Part shown: one piece after another, positions 11,512-23,984 of the stretch
Layout: every line of letters starts with the position of its first letter
Position numbering within the stretch: position 1 is the first letter of the stretch
Assembly (NCBI GenBank): GCA_012932295.1
Contig: JAAONU010000019.1
Coordinates: 29,861,913 to 29,925,912 of the forward strand
Source: Cyclina sinensis
Taxonomy: Eukaryota; Mollusca; Bivalvia; Venerida; Veneridae
DNA length: 64,000 nt
Direction: 5' to 3'
Translations under genes and position numbers: made by a program
Notes under the pieces: model-generated
Seen by the model: the letters and a program-made list of their open reading frames with translations, nothing else
What the model was told of the DNA's origin: nothing
Database searches by the model: none

Positions 11512-13920
11512 GTATGTAGTAATTTGGTCGTACTATTTTACCAAAGTGTAGTGGAAGATATCATGCTAAAGTAGAACAAAACTTTTTAACAATCTAGTTG
11601 CCTTTTTTTACACAATCATCAAACTGAAACTTTATGAGAACATTTTTACTTGATGATGTGGTGAGCTGGTTAGGGCCATTTTGACCCTTACGTTTCCAAT
11701 GATATTTTCTAGAAATGAATTACCGGTAACAGTTTAAACTGAAGAAGACAAAACATGCTTTTAAATGTTGCCATTCTGTGTTGAATCAATGGCAAGGTTA
11801 TTTCAAAGTTTGATAGAAACTTGAAGAAAGTTTATATTCTACTACCTCACAATCTCTAAGTATTTGACAAATCTTTGAATTAAATTAATGGCGCCATATT
11901 TCTCTAAATTTAGATGCATGATAATATGCTTAATTACTGAATCTTTTTTCCACTTTCAACAATTCTGCAAAATGCAAGAAGAAAGGTCAAAGTTTAATAA
12001 GCTTGAAATCTACCTTTAAGACGATACTGTAACCAGCTGGTAGTGTTCTTACAAAAACAATGCAGATTTGCCATTTTAAAACTGCAAAAAATAATATATG
12101 GTTGTTTTAGTTGTTGCCGAAGGAGGGCATATATGTTTTGAACGGTCCGTCAGTCCTTCCATCCGATCCGAAAACTACATGTATAACATTGTCAATAACT
12201 TCCTAAGCAGTTAATGGATTAAATTTATACTTAAACAAAAACTTCCTTATGGAAAATTACCTTCCCACTGAGTTATTTTCATACGAGTCATTAACCTTGA
12301 CCCTGGAATGACCTTGATCTCAAAGTTTCAGCTAGTCCATTACTTCCGTTTTACTCAACATATTAAGTTCGTGTTTCCAAACGAAATCCCTTTGGGAGTC
12401 TACATTTGTGGTTGATAATATTAAAGGAAACCTATAACCAGTGTGGCAGTATTCAGATTTCTGTCAGTCAAAAATTCAACGTTTCTACTTTTATCGGGAC
12501 ATTGAAAAAAAGAAATTAAATATGTTTAGTTTTTTTTATAATTTCAACTTTGAGTAAAATAATGTTTGAGGCATTGGCTACATTCTAGTTAACATGAGTT
12601 AAGACTAACATTCCGGTAATCTGCAAGTGGTTAACAGTTTAAACTAATAAGACTGAGTCAGAATTATGTTTCAAAAAGAAAAGCACATCAAGTAAAATTG
12701 ATTTAAAAAGTTGGACAGTATAAAAATAGTATCATAAGTTCCAAAGAATTATTGATTCATTCTGTTTTAACAGGATGAAAAATGTAATAGGATGTTGAAA
12801 AATTTAAAATTCATTGGTAAAGATTTGATAGTGATAAAAGAAATTGGAAGGGACAGCTGCACTGATCACAACTGATCACAACACTTTACTATGCAGCAAG
12901 ATTAGCCTAACCAGGTTAATGTGAACCTTGAGGATTATTTTTCTTGGTCATAAAATATGGCACTGGACACACCTAATAAACATGTAGGATAAAAGTACTG
13001 TTTTAACGTCCAAAACTATGCACAATTTATAAGAACTGCAAAGTTAACAAAAAGTATCCACATAAATAATATGCCGAAGCATGGTCCTAGTAGCTAAGGT
13101 GTTTGGAAAATTAGTAAACATAGGTAAATGTCAAAGAATTGAAGCACATCCGTTAAGTAAAGTGCACTGAGAAAAAAAAAGAATGATTCCGTATGCATGG
13201 AATGATTTTAATCTCTATCCAAAAATATCTTACCTTCCTGGTTAACATTATCTGATACAGACTTAAGAAAATAAATAAATTTGTTGCAAATATGTATCAT
13301 TTTATTTCAAGTTAATACTCTTGAGTCATGTTTGTCAGAATAGGAGAGTAGTCTATCATTTAAAATTATGTCCTCGTACTCTGGTACTGCGATCTTAAGC
13401 TAGATTAATGTATTTACGCATTGTGCATGTTGTAAATATTGCAACATTTGGCGTCATTAAATGGCCTCATGGATAATACAATTCATACGCTGTTGGTCTA
13501 TGATTCCTAGAAAAACACTTAATGCATGTAATAATGACAGTTACTATCTCCTTGTACATTTTCGACGCACAACCTAATAAGTTTTTTTTTCTTAATAGCC
13601 GGCTTACTGCAGCTATGCTACATACATCATATCATTCTGGAAATTATCAATCTGCACATTTGTTTTCTTGATGAGAAATATGTATAATGTTTGTCAAATA
13701 TATAATTTAGATGATTTTTTTTCGGAAACTTAAGGAGATAATAAACTACATCTCTACTGTCTATATCAAATCATAATGCGTAAGAGTAAGGAAATTATCT
13801 GGCAGTATGCATTTATTTCTTGTTCCAAACAAAACAGTTAGTATGTACTATATATATAACAAGTGTGCATGCGTGAGTTTGGACGTGCGTGCGTGCTTGT
13901 GTCAGAGAGTAAACATAAAT
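11512..13920. other. start of 15-kb intron
   Basis: Mostly AT-rich sequence without exons. A short degenerate repeat fragment lies at about 12117-12430 (GGAGGGCATATATG, GTCCGTCAGTCC, then ACCTTGATC-type half-sites), apparently a relic of the family G type. A GTGCGTGC-type microsatellite lies near 13866-13896. Confidence 0.5.
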
Positions 13921-14277
13921 ATTACAAATAACTGAACCAGGTTAATTTATTTGTAAATGGTTTATTAACTTTATTCAATATCAAGTAACCCGTACACGTT
14001 ACATTTTATGCCAACTAATAACTGAAACAGGTTGTTTTTGTCTGAGTACAGAACTGAGAGGGATACTCAAAATAAATACTACAAATAACTTAACCAGGTT
14101 ACTTATTTGGTAAATGGTTAATTAAACTTTACTAAATATCAAGTAACCCTTAAAAGTTACATTTTGGCCAACAAAAAACTATAACAGATTATTTTTATCT
14201 GAGTACGCAACTAAATGGGAGCTAGAGTCAACAAAAATACTACACATGACTAGGTTACTTTATTTGTAAATGTTTTA
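13921..14277 (+). repeat. 157-bp tandem array, segment 1
   Basis: This segment holds two full units and a part. Recurring landmarks are AACTGAACCAGGTTACTTTA, ATTCAATATCAAGTAACCCG, CAACAAATAACTATAACAGG and GAGAGGGAGAGTCAACA. Distance between landmark copies is 157 bp (13930 to 14087). The array continues at 16086, 18870 and 22178 after inserted elements. The size and layout resemble the core of bivalve pearl-type elements, although the flanking element ends were not identified. Confidence 0.8.
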
Positions 14278-16085
14278 TCATACCCCCACCACAAAATGAG
14301 GGGGGGGGGGGGGGGGGGGGCTATAATGGATTCGCTTTGTCGCGTCCATTTGTCCGTCCGTCTCCATTATCATGTCAGCTCTATAAATCCTATACCAATT
14401 GAAGAATTTTCTTCAAACTTGGCTGAAATGTTCACCTCAACAAGGGGATGTGCAGAACCCATGTTGCCCATGTGTCAGCTCAAGGTCAAGGTCACAATTG
14501 AAGGTCAAATATCATACAATCAAATATTAGACATTATGTCGTGTCCGCTCTGTAAGTCCTACACTAATTAAAAGATTTTCTTTAATCTTGGCTCAAATGT
14601 TCACCTCAACAAGGGGATGTGCAGAACCCATGTTACCGTTTTGCCGGCTTAAGGTCAAGGTCACACTTGAAGGTCAAAAATTGACTTAGAAAATATTCTT
14701 AAATTTTAACATGTATTTGAATATTTCTGAAACTAGAAAACGTATTTGCTTGAAACTTTTAGGATATGCAGGTCAAGTTTCATAACTCTGTATTGTATTT
14801 TGACAAAGTTATGCCCCTTTTTAAGTCTTCAAATTTACATACAATCAAATATTAGACAATATGTCGTGTCCGCTCTATAAATCCTATACTAATGGAAGAA
14901 TTTTCTTCAAACTTGACTCAAATGTTCAACTCAACAAGGTTATGTGCAGAACCCATGTTACCTTTGTGCCGGCTTAAGGTCAAGGTCACACTTAAAGGTC
15001 AAAATTGACTTAAAAAATGTTTTTAAATTTTAACATGTACTTGAATATTTCTGAAACTAGCACAGGTATTTGCTTGAAACTTTAAAGATATATGAGGTAT
15101 CACAAGTAAGATATGCAGGTCAAGTTTCATAACTCTGTATTGCATTTTGACAAAGTTATGCCCCTTTTTAAGTCTTTTAATTTACTTACAATCAATACTA
15201 GACAATATGTCGTGTCTGCTCTATAAATTCTATACTAATGGAAGGATTTTCTTCAAACTTGACTCAAATGTTCACCCCAACTGGGCAATGTGCAGAACCC
15301 ATCTTACCCTTGTGCCAGCTTAAGGTCAAGGCCACACTTGAAGGTCAAAAATTGACTTAGAAAATGTTCTGAAATTTTAACATGTACTTGAATATTTCTA
15401 AAACTAGAACAAATAATCATTTGAAACTTCAAATATGTACGAAGTGTCGCAAGTAAGTTTCATAACTAAAAAAAGGGGGGGGATAACTTTGTATTGTATT
15501 TTGACAAAGTTAAGTCCATTTTTATGTCTTTAAATTTATTTACTATAATATTTCTTAAACCAGAACAGATATTTACTTGAAACTTAAAATTTATATGAAT
15601 GGTTACAAGCAAGCTCAGATGACGAAAATTCTACAATTCCATTGAATTATGACACAAGTTATGCCCCTTTTAGGCTTAGAAAATGTTCTGATATAACCAT
15701 TAATACTTAAATGTTTCTGAAACCAGAACAAATATTCACTTGAAACTATATAATATATAAAGGGTCACAAGTAAGCTCAGTATGCAAAGTTTTTCCACTC
15801 TTAATTACATTTTGACATAATTATGCTATTTTCTTAACTTCACTGCTTTTGTTTGTTTTAGTACATTGGGAAAATGAAAGGTTATTTGTAACTGTTTCGA
15901 ACATGATTTGACAATATATATTTATACTATTACCTGTACAATTTGTAAGTTTTTTTCACCAGATATAATTTCTTTTTATGTATATGTATTTGTGCCACTA
16001 AAGTTATTCTCTTAACCACCTTTCCATGTCGTCTTCTGTCAAAGACATTGGTGGGGGTATGAATCGCATTCAGCGATAGTTCTAG
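14278..16085 (+). mobile_element. Helitron-like family C element (non-autonomous)
   Basis: The element begins TC after host A and ends CTAG before host T, the standard Helitron insertion geometry. Its ends carry ATACCCCCACC and the inverse GGTGGGGGTAT, followed by an ATCGC/GCGAT hairpin. A long G run lies near 14301-14322 and a GTCCGTCCGTC tract at 14350-14361. The core has about five units of roughly 330 bp with TTAAGGTCAAGGTCACA. Removing the element restores a normal array unit (GTTTTA|TTGAACTTGATTC), closely matched by the unit near 16732. There is no Rep/helicase gene. Confidence 0.85.
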
Positions 16086-16909
16086 TTGAACTTGATTCAA
16101 TATCAAGTAACCCGAATACGTTACTTTTTGGGCCAACAAATAACTATAGCTGGTTATTTTTGTCTACGTACACAACTGAGAGGAAGAGTCAACACAAATA
16201 TCACAAATAACTGAACCAGTTACTTTATTTGTAAATGTTTTTTTTAACTTAATTCAATAACAATTAACACTGTACACGTACATTTTGGGCCAACAAATAA
16301 GTAAAACAAGTTATTTTGTCTGAGAGGGAGAGTCAACATAAGAGTCACAACTGAGAGGGAGAGTCACCATAAAAACTAAAAATAACTGAACCAGGTAACT
16401 TATTTAGTAAATAGTTTATTAACTTTATTAAATATCAAGTAACCAATGCACATTACTTTTGGGGCCAACAAATAACTATAACAGGTATTTTTTGTCTGCG
16501 TACACAAAAAGGAGGTAGAGTCAAAATAAATACTAAAATAACTGAACCAGGTTACTTTATTTGTAGATAGATTATTAAATTGTATTCAATATCAAGTAAA
16601 CCGTTCATATTACTTTTTGGGCCAACAAATATTTTTAACATGAAATTTTGTTTTAGTACAAAACCGAGAGGGGGAGTCGACAAAAATACTACAAATAATT
16701 GAACCAGGTTACTTTATTTGTAAATGGTTTCTTGAACTTGATTCAATATCAGGTAACCCGTACACGTTACTTTAGGGGCAAAACATAACTATAACAGGTT
16801 ATGTTTGTCAGAGTACAGAACTGAGAGGGAGAGTCAATACTAATATTACAAATAACTAAACTAGGTTACTTTATTTATAAATAGTTTATTAAACTTTATT
16901 CAATATCAA
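16086..16909 (+). repeat. 157-bp tandem array, segment 2
   Basis: About five units follow the family C insertion. Landmark spacings are 175, 156, 157 and 157 bp (16209, 16384, 16540, 16697, 16854). The 175-bp unit has a local duplication of ACTGAGAGGGAGAGTCA. The segment stops at the TTAA element. Confidence 0.85.
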
Positions 16910-18869
16910 TTAAAGGTCATGTGACACGACTATAGCAACTTTGTCTATTCAAAATAATCATAATGTACTGATTAAAATGGTTTAACTGCGAAAATATGAA
17001 AATATTGCTTTTGATAAGAAAAAACGTGTTTTTGATGATCGGCTGTTTCCGTTTCGACATCGGTAGTTTCCGCCGCATTTTTTGGCTGTGACGTAGATTT
17101 ATCCCTACTTTACCAGGCAGTAGTGCAGAATTACACTGCTCATAATACATCCGTTTTTAAATGAAAAAATAACACTAAACCACAAGACCAAGAAACACGA
17201 TAAAGGCACACTTATAAAAATAACATGCTATAAATTGTAAATTATATAAAATAATGTGATTACTTCTCGATTTTTATAAGTAAAATCCAACTTTGTGCCG
17301 GGAGAACGGGTTGTGATTTTACCTTAATAAATATTAATAAATATTCCAATTTCTTCCATGTTGTGGTTCTATATAAAACCATCTCCTCCGCGTTTTTACA
17401 TGATGGTAACACATCCTCGATTGATGTTTACGTCATAAACAAATGCTTTTTCATTTAAGTGTAGTAAAGTTGAAGTGAATTTAGGTGATCTATTGTGTTA
17501 ACATTAAATTTTGTTTCACTGGAATGGAAATTCACACTACAATGTTTTTTCACGTTGGGATATAGTTTGAAAAATAATAATATGGCATGTCTATCAAGTA
17601 GAAATTTGTGTCTGCTTATAAATTAATATCCAATAAAATGTCAAAGGTCCATAAATCACGCCTTATACTGTGGGATTTATGCAAATTAACCTGCCCAAAG
17701 TGGACCCTTGTATATTCTGCATAGCTGTCAAACAAAGCAATTAACATTTTTATGACCCAATCAATGATAAAGTTGAGACAAATAGCAAAAATTTATGGCA
17801 AGTGATCTAACAAATTGATTGTATTACTTTTGATCAGTCACACTTGTGAAAACATTATGTAATAGCTTGTTCCAATTAACATGTCTGAATGATTTTTAGT
17901 TGAGAAGCTTCCATGTAAATACATATTTTAATTAGATAATTAAATGTAATGAATCTATTTATGATGAAAATTTAAAAAAAGTCATTCGACTTCTTAATGT
18001 GGACAAATTATTGAAAAAAACAAAAACAAAAAACAATGTGTGTGTTATTATTTTGACGTAGTTTTTAGGGCTTCTTCATATTATTTGTTCTTTGATCATT
18101 ATTGTTTTGTTTTCCAATAATATGTAGAATGAATAAGCAACAAAAAAAAGATATGCATTTATAATGTAAAAAATCATAGATGTAGGCAGAGACGTAAATC
18201 TACGTCTCTGATCTAGGCAAAGATTACTTACACGCACCTCAGGCAAAATATACCACAGACAAATAAGCAACACATCACTGTAAGGAGAATGTTTTTTATG
18301 GAAAAAATCTCTCGATTGGAGTTAGTTAATAAAGTCTTCCAACAAACTGCATCAGATAAAAGTAAGCATGTTCAAAATCTTTTTGGATCAGTAATTTGAA
18401 AAATATCTCTTCGTCTAGATATTTTCACTGATGTATCTTTTAATTCTATAACCCTGATTAAACTAGCCTCTATATAATATTGCTCATTGGCTTCGTAATT
18501 CCATCAAAATTTCAAATTACTTATTTTAAAAAATCTTCTATGTATATTCATAATGTTAGCTTAACTTGTTCAATTTTGTTTGTTTTACTATATTCAGTCT
18601 ACATTTTCACTTTCCATCATAATTTTAAAGTTTTTGTTAACATCCAGGCAGCTGTGTAAAGTGGCAAGGGATAAATGTGCGTCACTTCCGGTTTCGCTCG
18701 TGACAGGTGCGCGTGACCAAGTGCGTAAAATATGGATTTTAATTTGCTATAAAAACATCTATAAGATGAAAATTACCTGCGTTTTTTTGTTAAACAGTCA
18801 TATTTAGATATATATTTTTCGCTCATATGAAAATTTCGAGGTCAAAAATTCGTGTCACATGACCTTTAA
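16910..18869. mobile_element. TTAA-flanked non-autonomous DNA transposon, 1.96 kb
   Basis: Both ends carry the perfect 20-bp inverted sequence TTAAAGGTCATGTGACACGA (16910-16929 and the reverse complement at 18850-18869), including the TTAA target. TTAA targets are typical of piggyBac-type elements. Excision leaves one TTAA in a normal array unit. The interior has no transposase-sized frame. A near-palindrome around GAGACGTAAATCTACGTCTC lies at 18188-18207. Strand cannot be assigned without a transposase. Confidence 0.85.
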
Positions 18870-19146
18870 CATGTAAACGTCACTTCTTGTGTCAACAAAT
18901 AACTATAACAGGTTATTTTTATCTGAGGAAACAAATGAGAGGAAGAGTCACTATAAATACTGCAAATAAATGAACCAGGTTACTTTCTTTGTTAATCGTT
19001 TACTAAACTGTATTCAATATGAAGTAACCCGTACACATTACATTTTGTGTCAACAAAGAACTAAAACAGGTTATTTTTGTCTGAGTTCACTACTGAGGGG
19101 AGAGTCACTAAACATACTACAAATAACTGAATCATACTACTTTTTA
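18870..19146 (+). repeat. 157-bp tandem array, segment 3
   Basis: Nearly two units continue from the TTAA element with the usual landmarks (18968 and 19125, spacing 157). The segment ends where the family A element begins. Confidence 0.85.
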
Positions 19147-19754
19147 GCTCACCTGTGCACGTAGTGCACAAGGTGAGGTATTGTGATCAGTCAATGTCCG
19201 TCGTCGGTGCGTGCGTGCGTGCGTAAACTTTTGTTTTAAAGAACATCTCCTCCTAAACCACTGGGCCAATTTCAACAAAACTTCACAGAAATGTTCCTTG
19301 CATGAAGCTCTACCAAAATTGTTCAAAGAATTTGATTCCATGCAAAACTCTGGTTGCCATGGCAACCAAAAGGAAAATCTTTAAAAATCTTCTTGTCTAA
19401 AACCATAAGGCCTAGAGCTTTGATATTTGGTATGTAGCATCACCTAGTGGTCCTCTACCAGACTACCAAGATTGTTCAAATTATGGCCCTTGGGTCAAAA
19501 ACGGCCCCGCCCCAGGGGTTGCCCATTTTACATAGAGTTATATAGGGAAAATCTTAAAAAATCTTGTCAGAATCTGTTGGGCCTAGAGATTTGATATTTT
19601 GCATGTATCATTGGGTAGAGGTCCTCTACAAAGATTGTTTAAATTATGCTCCTGGGTTCAAAATTTGCCCCGCCCCAGGGGTTTGTTGTTTTGTCTATAT
19701 GTTTATAGTAAAATCGTAAAAAATCTTTTTCTCTAGAAAAATAAGGCTTAGAGT

Positions 19755-20194
19755 TTAAGGGGCTGTGCTCCAGATGACACAAAAAAGAAAGTTTTCTTGT
19801 ATTATAAATTTCTTGTGATATTTATGATTAATGCTTAAAAACTGACTAACTGACAAAAAAAAAGTCAGGTAATCACATTATAAATTGATTTTTTTCCTTT
19901 CATAGTGCTATACCGTAACGCGACGGTATAACTATATTGTATAAGAGTTAAAGTAAATGATCGTTATTTCACATGGGGCGATAGTGGTGACAGTTAAAGC
20001 GTTGTTAATATTTTGTTAACATGAGGGGTCCAGAGTTCAAATCCAGCTGAAGCGAATATATTTTTTTTGTTCTATTTTGACTTTTATAATCAGTTTTGAA
20101 GTAAAATATCATGTTGTTATAATCTCACGGCATCTAGATATTTAATTTAAGTAAAAAAAATTTTTATATCAGATCTGGAGTTCAGCCTCTTTAA
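19755..20194 (+). mobile_element. TTAA MITE with tRNA-like core, copy 1
   Basis: The element is flanked by TTAA on both sides, with imperfect inverted termini (AGGGGCTGTGCTCCAG against AGAGGCTGAACTCCAG, the first A missing in this copy). It interrupts a core unit of family A: the flanks AGGCTTAGAGTTTAA and TTAACTTTTTGGCATG rejoin into the normal unit sequence. The inner part has a GTTCAAATCC B-box-like motif. It is about 95% like the copy at 23985. Confidence 0.85.
20023..20053 (+). other. tRNA T-arm-like motif in MITE copy 1
   Basis: Around CCAGAGTTCAAATCC the bases can form a T arm with a 7-nt loop. An upstream GTTAA..TTAAC stem encloses seven bases, like an anticodon arm, and GATAGTGGTGAC resembles an A box at tRNA-like spacing. 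No full acceptor stem is evident, so this is a tRNA-derived or tRNA-like piece and not a working tRNA. Confidence 0.5.
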
Positions 20195-22177
20195 CTTTTT
20201 GGCATGTAGCATTACCTTGTGGACCTCTACCAAGGTTGTTCAAATCATGACCCCTGGGGTCAAATTGGCCTCACCCCAGGGCTTATCAGTTTTACACAGA
20301 AATATATAGTAGAATCTTCAAAAATCTTCTTCTCTAGAACCATAAGGCATAGAGCTTAGATTTTTTGCATGTAACATTACTTTGTGGACCTCTACCAAAG
20401 TTGGTCAAATTATGGCCCTTGGGTCAAAATTGGCCCCACCCCAGAGGTCAGGGGTTTTCCTTATATGTACATAGCAAAAACTTCAAAAATCTTCTTGTCT
20501 GAAACCGCAAAAGTTAGGGCTAAGATATTTTGCATGATTCATTGTCTAGTTCAAATAGTTCAGGTCCATTGCATTTCTAGGCCACAGGAGCTAAAAATAG
20601 ATTTTCAAAGTTGGAAAATCTTCTTCTCCAGAAGTACAAAGCCTGGAGCTTAGATATTTGGTATGAAGCATCATCAGGTGGACCTTTACCAAGTTTGTTC
20701 AAATCATGACCCCTGGGTAAAAAATGGCCCTGCCCCAGGGGTCACTAGTTTTACATAGAATTATATAGGAAAAACTTTAAAAATCTTCTTGTCTGAAACC
20801 ACAAGGCCTAGAGTTTAGATATTTGATGTGCAGCATTGTCCAGTGGACCTCTTCCAAGTTTGTTCAAATCATGGCTCCTGGGTCAAAAATGGCCCCCCTC
20901 CCCCCAGGGGTCAAATGTTTTATATAGAGTTATATATGAAAAACTTTAAAAAATCTTATTGTCCGAAACCGCAAGGCGTAGAGTTTAGATATTTGGTGTG
21001 CAGCATTGTCTAGTGGACATCTATCAGGTTTGTTCAAATTATGTCCCCTGGGTCAAAACTGGCCACGCCCCAGGGTTCTATTGATTTACATATAGTTAAT
21101 ATAGGAAAAACATGAAAAATCATTTTTCTCCGAAACTAATAGGACTAGACCTTAGATATTTGGTGTGGAGTATTGTGTTGAGAACCTTTACCAGTATTGT
21201 TTATATGTTGGCCCCGGGGTCAAAATTGGCCTGGCCCCAGGGGCCCTTAATATGTGAAAAAGGCAATCTTTAAAGATCTTCTTACTGGAAACCTCAATGC
21301 CTACAGCTTAGATATTTGGTATGCAGCATTGTCTAGTGGATGTCTACCAAGTTTGTTCAAATAATGTCCCCTGGGTCAAAATGGGCCACACCCAAAGGTT
21401 CTCTTTGTTTACATATATAGGAAAAACATGAAAAATCATTTTTCTCCGAAACTAATAGGACTAGACCTTAGAAATTTGGTGTGGAGTGTTGTGTTGAGAA
21501 CCTTTACCAGTATTGTTTATATGGTGGCCCCGGGGTCAAAATTGACCCCGCCCTGGGGGCCCTTAATATGTAAAAAAGGCAATCTTTAAAAATCTTCTCA
21601 CTGGAAACCTCAATGCCTACAGCTTAGATATTTGGTATGCAGTATTGTCTAGTGGACCTCTACCTAGTTTGTTTGAGAAATGTCACTGGGATCACTATTG
21701 GCCCCGCCCGAGGGGTCATAAGTTTTAAATAGCAGTATAGAAGAGAATCTTTAAAAATCTTCTTGTCTGAAACCACAAGGCCTAGAATTATAAAATTTGG
21801 CATGGAGCAAGCTTTATTAAGCTTTTTCAAATTATTAGATTAGGTTAAAGGTCATGGAGGCTAAAAATAGATTTATCTACTGTACGTCATAGAGTCTTCA
21901 TTTATAGACCAATATCTTTGATATTTAGTATATAGGTTCCTTGCATGGACCTCTACCCATGGGTAGGGTTTGAGGTCACTGGGTCAAGGTCACCATAGCT
22001 TATAATAGATATTTCTACTTTCTGTCATAGAGCCTTTATTTATTGACTGATATTTTACATATTTGGTTTGTAGGCACTTACATATTTTCAATTAAAAAAT
22101 GAAATACTGCTTAACAGCAAACCTACAGCCAAAGTACTCAGGTGAGCGATCCAGGGCCATCATGGCCCTCTTGTTTT

Positions 22178-22445
22178 GTAAATGTTTTTTTTAACCTGAT
22201 TTAATATCAGGTGACACGTAAACGTTACTTTTTCGGTCAACAAATAATCATACCAGGTTATTTTTATCTGTGTACACAACTGAGAGGGAGAGTCAACATA
22301 AAAACTACAAATAAATGAACCGGGTTATTTTATTTTTTTTTTTAATGTACTCAATATCAAGTAACCCGTTCGCGTTACATTTCGGGCCTACAAGTAACTT
22401 TAACAGGTTATTTTTTGTCCGAGTACACAACTTAGAGGGCTAGTC
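22178..22445 (+). repeat. 157-bp tandem array, segment 4 (end)
   Basis: The last, more diverged units after the family A insertion carry TATCAGGTGACACGTAAACG, CAAATAATCATACCAGG and GAGAGGGAGAGTCAACA. Landmark similarity ends near 22445. Confidence 0.75.
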
Positions 22446-23480
22446 AAAATAATTACTGTTAAAAATTAAAACCGTTTAAAATTAACGTTTATTACTGATT
22501 TAAACATATTTGAAGATCTAAAGCAGTGTAAGTAAGCTAAAAATCGATGAACGGAGCAAACGTGCCATTTCACAGTAACAACACCTCACATCACAGTTAG
22601 GAGTTTGACCTTTGCGAACAAATGGTAGGTGTAAATAAACACGTAGGGACTTTAAAAAAACACATCGAGCCACAACATAATTCGAGCATTGCGACTTTGA
22701 GCCATGTTTATAATTTTAGTATAGAAATATAAGGACAAAAGGTCCAAATCGATCACATTAACACCGTTTTAAGCAGATTTATTTCTGTTAAACATTTATC
22801 CAGATATTGTGTTTAATTTGTATACAAAAGCAAAACAATGTGACGGAATGAGACTCACACTAGTAATAAATTGACAAAAAACTAGTATCGACAATTTCAA
22901 AGTGAATAAGTGCTCGACGTAAAGAATAGTTAAAACCTTTCTACTATGTGATGAAAACAGAATTCGGACATTTAAATTTACCTGTAATTAATAAATAAAA
23001 CGTCAAAAAATCATTATATTTGGTACATTACGTTTGCAAACAAATACGAATTGGCCTAGTAAAATTCAAGTAAATGCATGATATTTTGTTGAGGTTTCGG
23101 TAATATGGGGAAAAAATGAACATCATACTTGGACAATGGTGAATCAACCCGGTGCTAAAACACCGAATCAGTTTGTCAACGAACAATTATCAAAATCGCC
23201 CCGGAAAGGTTACATACTGAAGAGTTTCTTTGTACAAACAAATTTAGGGCGGGCTAAATTTGTCTGCTATAATTGATCTTAGACAATGTATCTATAGTTC
23301 ATTTGTTCCTCACCTCGGAATCAAGTAAATAAGCAGTCATTTGCTTGTGGAGTGATTGGTTAGAAAACTGGTACGATAACTAGAAACCCTTATTAGATGG
23401 ACTGACTGCCGGAATATAACCGGAAAGAGATTGAAAGTAGCATTTCACCCCAATAATAACAAAACAAACTCGTTTGGAAA
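22446..23480. other. intron without repeats; contains exon-like 21-mer
   Basis: AT-rich, apparently single-copy. Bases 22742-22762 match 26582-26602, inside the death-domain exon, over 21 nt exactly. The frame around the copy is soon stopped. No other exon was seen. Confidence 0.5.
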
Positions 23481-23984
23481 TCTCAAAATATTAAAACAGT
23501 TTATTTTTGTGTCGCCCTTTCGAAGAAAAGGCGATACATAGGGATCGCTTTGTCCGGCGGTCCGTCGGTCCGTCACGAAAACTTAACGTTGGCTATAACT
23601 TTGCCATTTCTAAACATTATCTTATCAAACTTTCAAATTATATTGCTTATGACAACAGGGCCGGGTTGATGCCAATATTTCTAGGTCAAGGTCACATTTG
23701 AAAGAGTTATGCCCCTTTTTATACATGGATTTGTCATGAAAACTTAACGTTGGGAATAACTTTGCCATTTCTTAACATTTCAACATCAAACTTTCAAATT
23801 ATATTGCTTACGACAACAGGGTCATGATGATGCCAAAATGTGTAGGTCAAGGTCACAATTGACAGAGTTATGCCCCTTTTTGTACTTGGATTTTGTCATG
23901 AAAACTTAAAATTGGCTATAACTATGCCATTTCTTAATGTTTCTTTATCAAACTTTCCAGTTGTAATGCTTACAATTGTATCAC

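Larger units (their letters stand above)
19147..22177 (+). repeat. Helitron-like family A element, complete with nested MITE
   Basis: The 5' end is AGCTCACCTGTGCAC with a hairpin (GTGCAC pairs), then GTCCGTCGTC and GTGCGTGCGTGC. The core has units of about 160 bp like those at 1-1560, including the alternating two-unit pattern around 21010-21660. The 3' tail (21830-22177) is nearly the same as 1560-1940. It closes with CTCAGGTGAG, GGGCCATCATGGCCC and CTTG. A TTAA MITE interrupts it at 19755-20194. The host on both sides is the 157-bp array. Confidence 0.85.

Noticed and set aside
20023..20053. Functional tRNA gene
   Set aside because: The T arm and B box are present, but there is no complete cloverleaf or acceptor stem and the motif is inside a MITE.
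13921..22445. CRISPR-like array
   Set aside because: Repeats are contiguous 157-bp units without spacers, in a eukaryotic intron.
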